Of a stretch of DNA of 64,000 nt, positions 61,728-64,000 are shown piece by piece. The position numbers and the translations under genes are program-made. The stretch lies in the NCBI RefSeq assembly GCF_022605525.1, contig NZ_JAKQYJ010000001.1, forward strand, positions 806,001-870,000. The letters run 5' to 3'. Every line of letters starts with the position of its first letter. Position 1 is the stretch's first letter. The notes below the pieces were generated by a model, which did no database searches, had not been told where the DNA came from, and saw nothing but the letters and a program-made list of their open reading frames with translations. The DNA comes from Porphyrobacter sp. GA68. Its GTDB lineage: Bacteria > Pseudomonadota > Alphaproteobacteria > Sphingomonadales > Sphingomonadaceae.

Positions 61728-62216
61728 TCAGGTGATGAGATGGACCCGCGCGGCGTGTTGCAGCGGATCGGTCACGAGGCTGATTTCGAACAGGTCGATG
61801 GCATGAAGGATGCGATCTGCTCCGGCCACGCGGTAGCCGCTGGCGCGATAGCCGAAGCTGAGACCGCGCACCTCGCCCCGGCGTAGCAGCGCGGCATAAC
61901 GGCCCGATGCGCTGCCCAGCCGGGCAACCACCCGCAGACCGCGCGCGTCTTCGCCAAGGTGCTCGACCGTGCCGATACGGCTGTGCGGCCGATGCTGCCA
62001 TAACAGCGGCAGCGGCTCGCGCCGGCGGGCAAGGGTCGCGGCAAAGGCGCCCGGAAGGATCACGTCCCCGCCCGCGTCGCGGCGGTGAAACAGCGCAGCA
62101 TAGCCTGCGAGGCGCAGGTGTGCCGCGCGCTGTCCGTGAAAGTCGTGTGCGCTCTCTCCCACCGGCAGGCAGCTGCGCGGCCGCAGGGCGGCCATGCCTT
62201 GCGTAGGGGCGATCAT
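61728..62216 (-). CDS. GTA prohead protease (g4-like, HK97 family)
   Basis: A 162-residue serine protease. LAGYAALFHRRDAGGDVILPGAF, PLLWQHRPHSRIGTVEHLGED (catalytic His) and GLSFGYRASGY (catalytic Ser) and IDLFEISLVTDPLQHAARV (family EISLV) are present. ATG 62216 overlaps the g3.5-like stop (ATGA). An internal ATG eight codons in is possible. Confidence 0.92.
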   Translation of the reverse strand: MIAPTQGMAALRPRSCLPVGESAHDFHGQRAAHLRLAGYAALFHRRDAGGDVILPGAFAATLARRREPLPLLWQHRPHSRIGTVEHLGEDARGLRVVARLGSASGRYAALLRRGEVRGLSFGYRASGYRVAGADRILHAIDLFEISLVTDPLQHAARVHLIT

Positions 62217-62521
62217 CGCAGCATCTCGGGCACGCCCAGGCGGACGGCGATGCCGATCAGGAGCAGGGCCAGTATCCCGCGCACCAGCCACTCCACGACT
62301 GCCTTCCACGCCGATGCCTTGGCATCGCGCCACGCGCCGAGGAGTTCGCGCAGTTCGTCGAGATCGTCCTGCGCCCCGTCGTCGGCCAGCCCAAGCCGCG
62401 TCAGCACGCGCTGCGCACCGACTTCGCTCGCTTCCTCGACGATAGCGCGCAGGGTCAGGACGTCGGTGCCGGCCGCCGCAGCCTGTCCGATCAACTGTGC
62501 GAGCATGTCTTGACGGTTCAT
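62213..62521 (-). CDS. GTA g3.5-like protein (DUF6127-type) with membrane helix
   Basis: A 102-residue protein. RAIVEEASEVGAQRVLTRLGLADDGAQDDLDELRELLGAWRDAK is the conserved part, followed by a C-terminal membrane helix (about 75-97). It sits where RcGTA g3.5 is found, between portal and protease. Role unknown. The ATG shares bases with the portal stop (TGATG); a GTG one codon earlier is also possible. Confidence 0.8.
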   Translation of the reverse strand: MNRQDMLAQLIGQAAAAGTDVLTLRAIVEEASEVGAQRVLTRLGLADDGAQDDLDELRELLGAWRDAKASAWKAVVEWLVRGILALLLIGIAVRLGVPEMLR

Positions 62522-63708
62522 CACGCATCCTCCTTTGTACCTGTGTGGTTCTCAGCGCGCGGGGCAAGGCCGAGCATCGCCCGTTTCTCCGCCTCCGAAA
62601 GGAAATCCGCGCCCGTGACCTGCGACCACAACCGCTCGCGATCCTCGCTCAGCGCCGCGATCCGGTCGAGATCGACCCGGATGCTCGCGTCCGGAAACCA
62701 CGGCGCCAGTCCGTTGGCGAGGCCGCACAGCAGCTTGTCGAGCAGCGGCAGCAGCGTGAGCCGCCACAGCGCCCGATTGGCCTCCCGATAATTGGAATAG
62801 GTGTTGTCGCCGGGCAGCCCCAGCAGCATGGGCGGCACCCCGAATGCGAGGGCAATGTCCCGCGCCGCCGCGGCCTTCAGCGTCGCAAAGTCCATGTCCG
62901 CCGGGCTCAGCGACAGCGATTGCCAGGTCAGCCCCCCTTCCAGCAGCATCGGACGCCCGGCATTGGCCGCGCCGCTGAAGGCGCTGGTCAGCTCATCGCT
63001 CAGACGCTGGTGCTGCTCGCGCGTCAGCCCGCCCGCGCCGTCGGCTCCGTCCGCCTTGTACACCAGGGCTCCGGACGGGCGCGCGGCGTTTTCCAGCAAC
63101 GTGCGGTTCCAGCGGCTCGCGGCGTTGTGGATCGCCACCGCCTCTGCCGCCGCGGTCAGGCATCCGCCGCCGTAGTGGTCATCCGCCGGATGCAGCGCGC
63201 GCCAGTGGATCAGCGCCGGCCACCCGTCCGCATCCTCCAGCGGCAGCAGCTCGGCATGCGCGCCGGCGCGATAGCGCAGCGCCACTGGCCACCCGTCATC
63301 GCCCGGCACCACCTCCACCCGTTCGGGCCGCAGAGGATACAGCGCCACCGGCCGGTGCGACCCGTCCCGCGCGATCCGGGCATAGGCATTGCCATGCAGC
63401 AGCAGGTGCGCGCCCAGCATTTCCAGCAGCGCGCCGCCGCTGTCGCCCTTGCCCAGCAGACGGGCGATGTGTGGTTCCTCGATCAGGAGCGGCGCGCTGG
63501 CCACCCCTTCGGTCACGATGCGCACCGCGCGCTGCGCCACCGCGTTGCGCTCGAAAGCCTGGCTCAGCGCGTGGCGGTAATCGTAGGTTTCCGGCCCGGT
63601 CGTCCCCAGCGGCATCGCCCAGGGCGGCGCCTGGGCGGCGCTGATCGGGACGCGCTGGGCGGTCGCGCCGCTCTTGAAGGCGGCGGTCAGTTTGTCGAAC
63701 AATGGCAT
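62521..63708 (-). CDS. GTA portal protein (g3-like)
   Basis: A 395-residue HK97-type portal. AQRAVRIVTEGVASAPLLIEE, HGNAYARIARDG and ALAFGVPPMLLGLPGDNTYSNYREANRALWRLTLLPLLDKL are family motifs. It forms the dodecameric ring for DNA packaging. 46 nt separate it from the terminase gene. Confidence 0.94.
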   Translation of the reverse strand: MPLFDKLTAAFKSGATAQRVPISAAQAPPWAMPLGTTGPETYDYRHALSQAFERNAVAQRAVRIVTEGVASAPLLIEEPHIARLLGKGDSGGALLEMLGAHLLLHGNAYARIARDGSHRPVALYPLRPERVEVVPGDDGWPVALRYRAGAHAELLPLEDADGWPALIHWRALHPADDHYGGGCLTAAAEAVAIHNAASRWNRTLLENAARPSGALVYKADGADGAGGLTREQHQRLSDELTSAFSGAANAGRPMLLEGGLTWQSLSLSPADMDFATLKAAAARDIALAFGVPPMLLGLPGDNTYSNYREANRALWRLTLLPLLDKLLCGLANGLAPWFPDASIRVDLDRIAALSEDRERLWSQVTGADFLSEAEKRAMLGLAPRAENHTGTKEDA

Positions 63709-63754
63709 GCAGCAACTCCTCGTGAAATCGTCGGCGGATGTGTCCGTCAGAGGA

Positions 63755-64000
63755 TCAGAACACCCGCACCCGCGGCTCGCGCGCGCTCCTCAGCATCAGC
63801 TCGCTCAGCGCCCACACCAGTGCGTCCGCCCGGTCCGGGCTGCGACCCGGTCCAGCGTAGCTGCCGCCTGCGAGGAGGCCGCACAGCTCGTCCTCCAGCC
63901 TGGGGAACAATCCGGCGTGAGTGACGCGGCCGGCCTCGTACAAGGCGGCGACAGGTTCGGCCCGGGCAACCTTCCCGCGCGAGGCATGGACCAGCCGAAC
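63755..64000 (-). CDS. GTA terminase large subunit (g2-like, C-terminal end only)
   Basis: The last 82 codons of the terminase, running off the right edge. VHASRGKVARAEPVAALYEAGRV, FPRLEDELCGL and SPDRADALVWALSELMLRS match the nuclease-domain end of GTA and phage terminases. The ATPase domain is outside the window. Confidence 0.92.
   Translation of the reverse strand, partial: VRLVHASRGKVARAEPVAALYEAGRVTHAGLFPRLEDELCGLLAGGSYAGPGRSPDRADALVWALSELMLRSAREPRVRVF

Noticed and set aside
51379-64000. Phage block interpreted as an integrated prophage
   Set aside because: No integrase, attachment site, repressor or lysis genes are visible and the order is that of RcGTA; the right end is outside the window, so this is not absolute.

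Overview
The window looks like a chromosomal segment of a GC-rich alphaproteobacterium, most likely Sphingomonadales and probably Erythrobacteraceae-like. This rests on gene content read from the sequence: a NepR/EcfG general-stress module with an EcfG-type promoter, the division regulator MipZ, a membrane-anchored CycM-type cytochrome c, a DUF6356-like small membrane protein, a TonB-ExbB-ExbD-ExbD operon and an RcGTA-type gene transfer agent cluster. No transposase, integrase, CRISPR array or rRNA gene was seen. One tRNA gene (Gln, CTG) is present.

Layout. 1-2388: general stress response locus (HWE sensor kinase facing away from nepR-ecfG). 2409-6829: DAACS-family symporter, glmM-thiD, and a LOG-family protein. 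7011-9461: a large exported DUF305/LVIVD fusion protein. 9634-14704: tRNA-Gln, Ppx/GppA phosphatase with rlmE, cytochrome c, panC, mipZ and a J-domain membrane protein. 14714-19883: phosphomannomutase, a BON-domain low-complexity protein and an Lhr-like helicase. 19987-22748: tonB-exbB-exbD-exbD on the minus strand. 23083-29337: two secreted unknowns, glpX, an FAD/NAD(P)-binding protein, a small membrane protein, prs and hisN. 29505-39481: two SDR enzymes, rpmI-rplT-pheS-pheT, a YdfG-like SDR, a PAP2 protein, prfC and an EEP-family hydrolase. 39503-42717 (minus): small membrane protein, GMC oxidoreductase, sterol desaturase-like protein and an unknown. 43158-49455: double cold-shock-domain protein, argD-argF-hslO-queC and an MFS transporter. 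49460-51187 (minus): SodC lipoprotein and an OmpA-type porin.

51379-64000 (minus strand, running off the right edge) is a gene transfer agent structural cluster in RcGTA order: terminase (C-terminal end only), portal, g3.5-like, prohead protease, HK97 capsid, connector, a small g7-position ORF, tail terminator, major tail protein, g10, tail chaperone, short tape measure, DUF2460 distal tail protein with a very long N-terminal extension, DUF2163 protein, NlpC/P60 peptidase, tail host-specificity protein and a DUF2793 protein. Most junctions overlap by ATGA, GTGA or TGATG, so the module is tightly translationally coupled.

The most interesting points are in this GTA. The DUF2460 protein carries about 560 extra N-terminal residues that look like a TIM-barrel/tail module, while the host-specificity protein is short. 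A Shine-Dalgarno plus ATG sits exactly at the domain junction. The capsid gene is bracketed by strong RNA hairpins. Elsewhere, the nepR promoter is a near-symmetric EcfG site that could fire in both directions.
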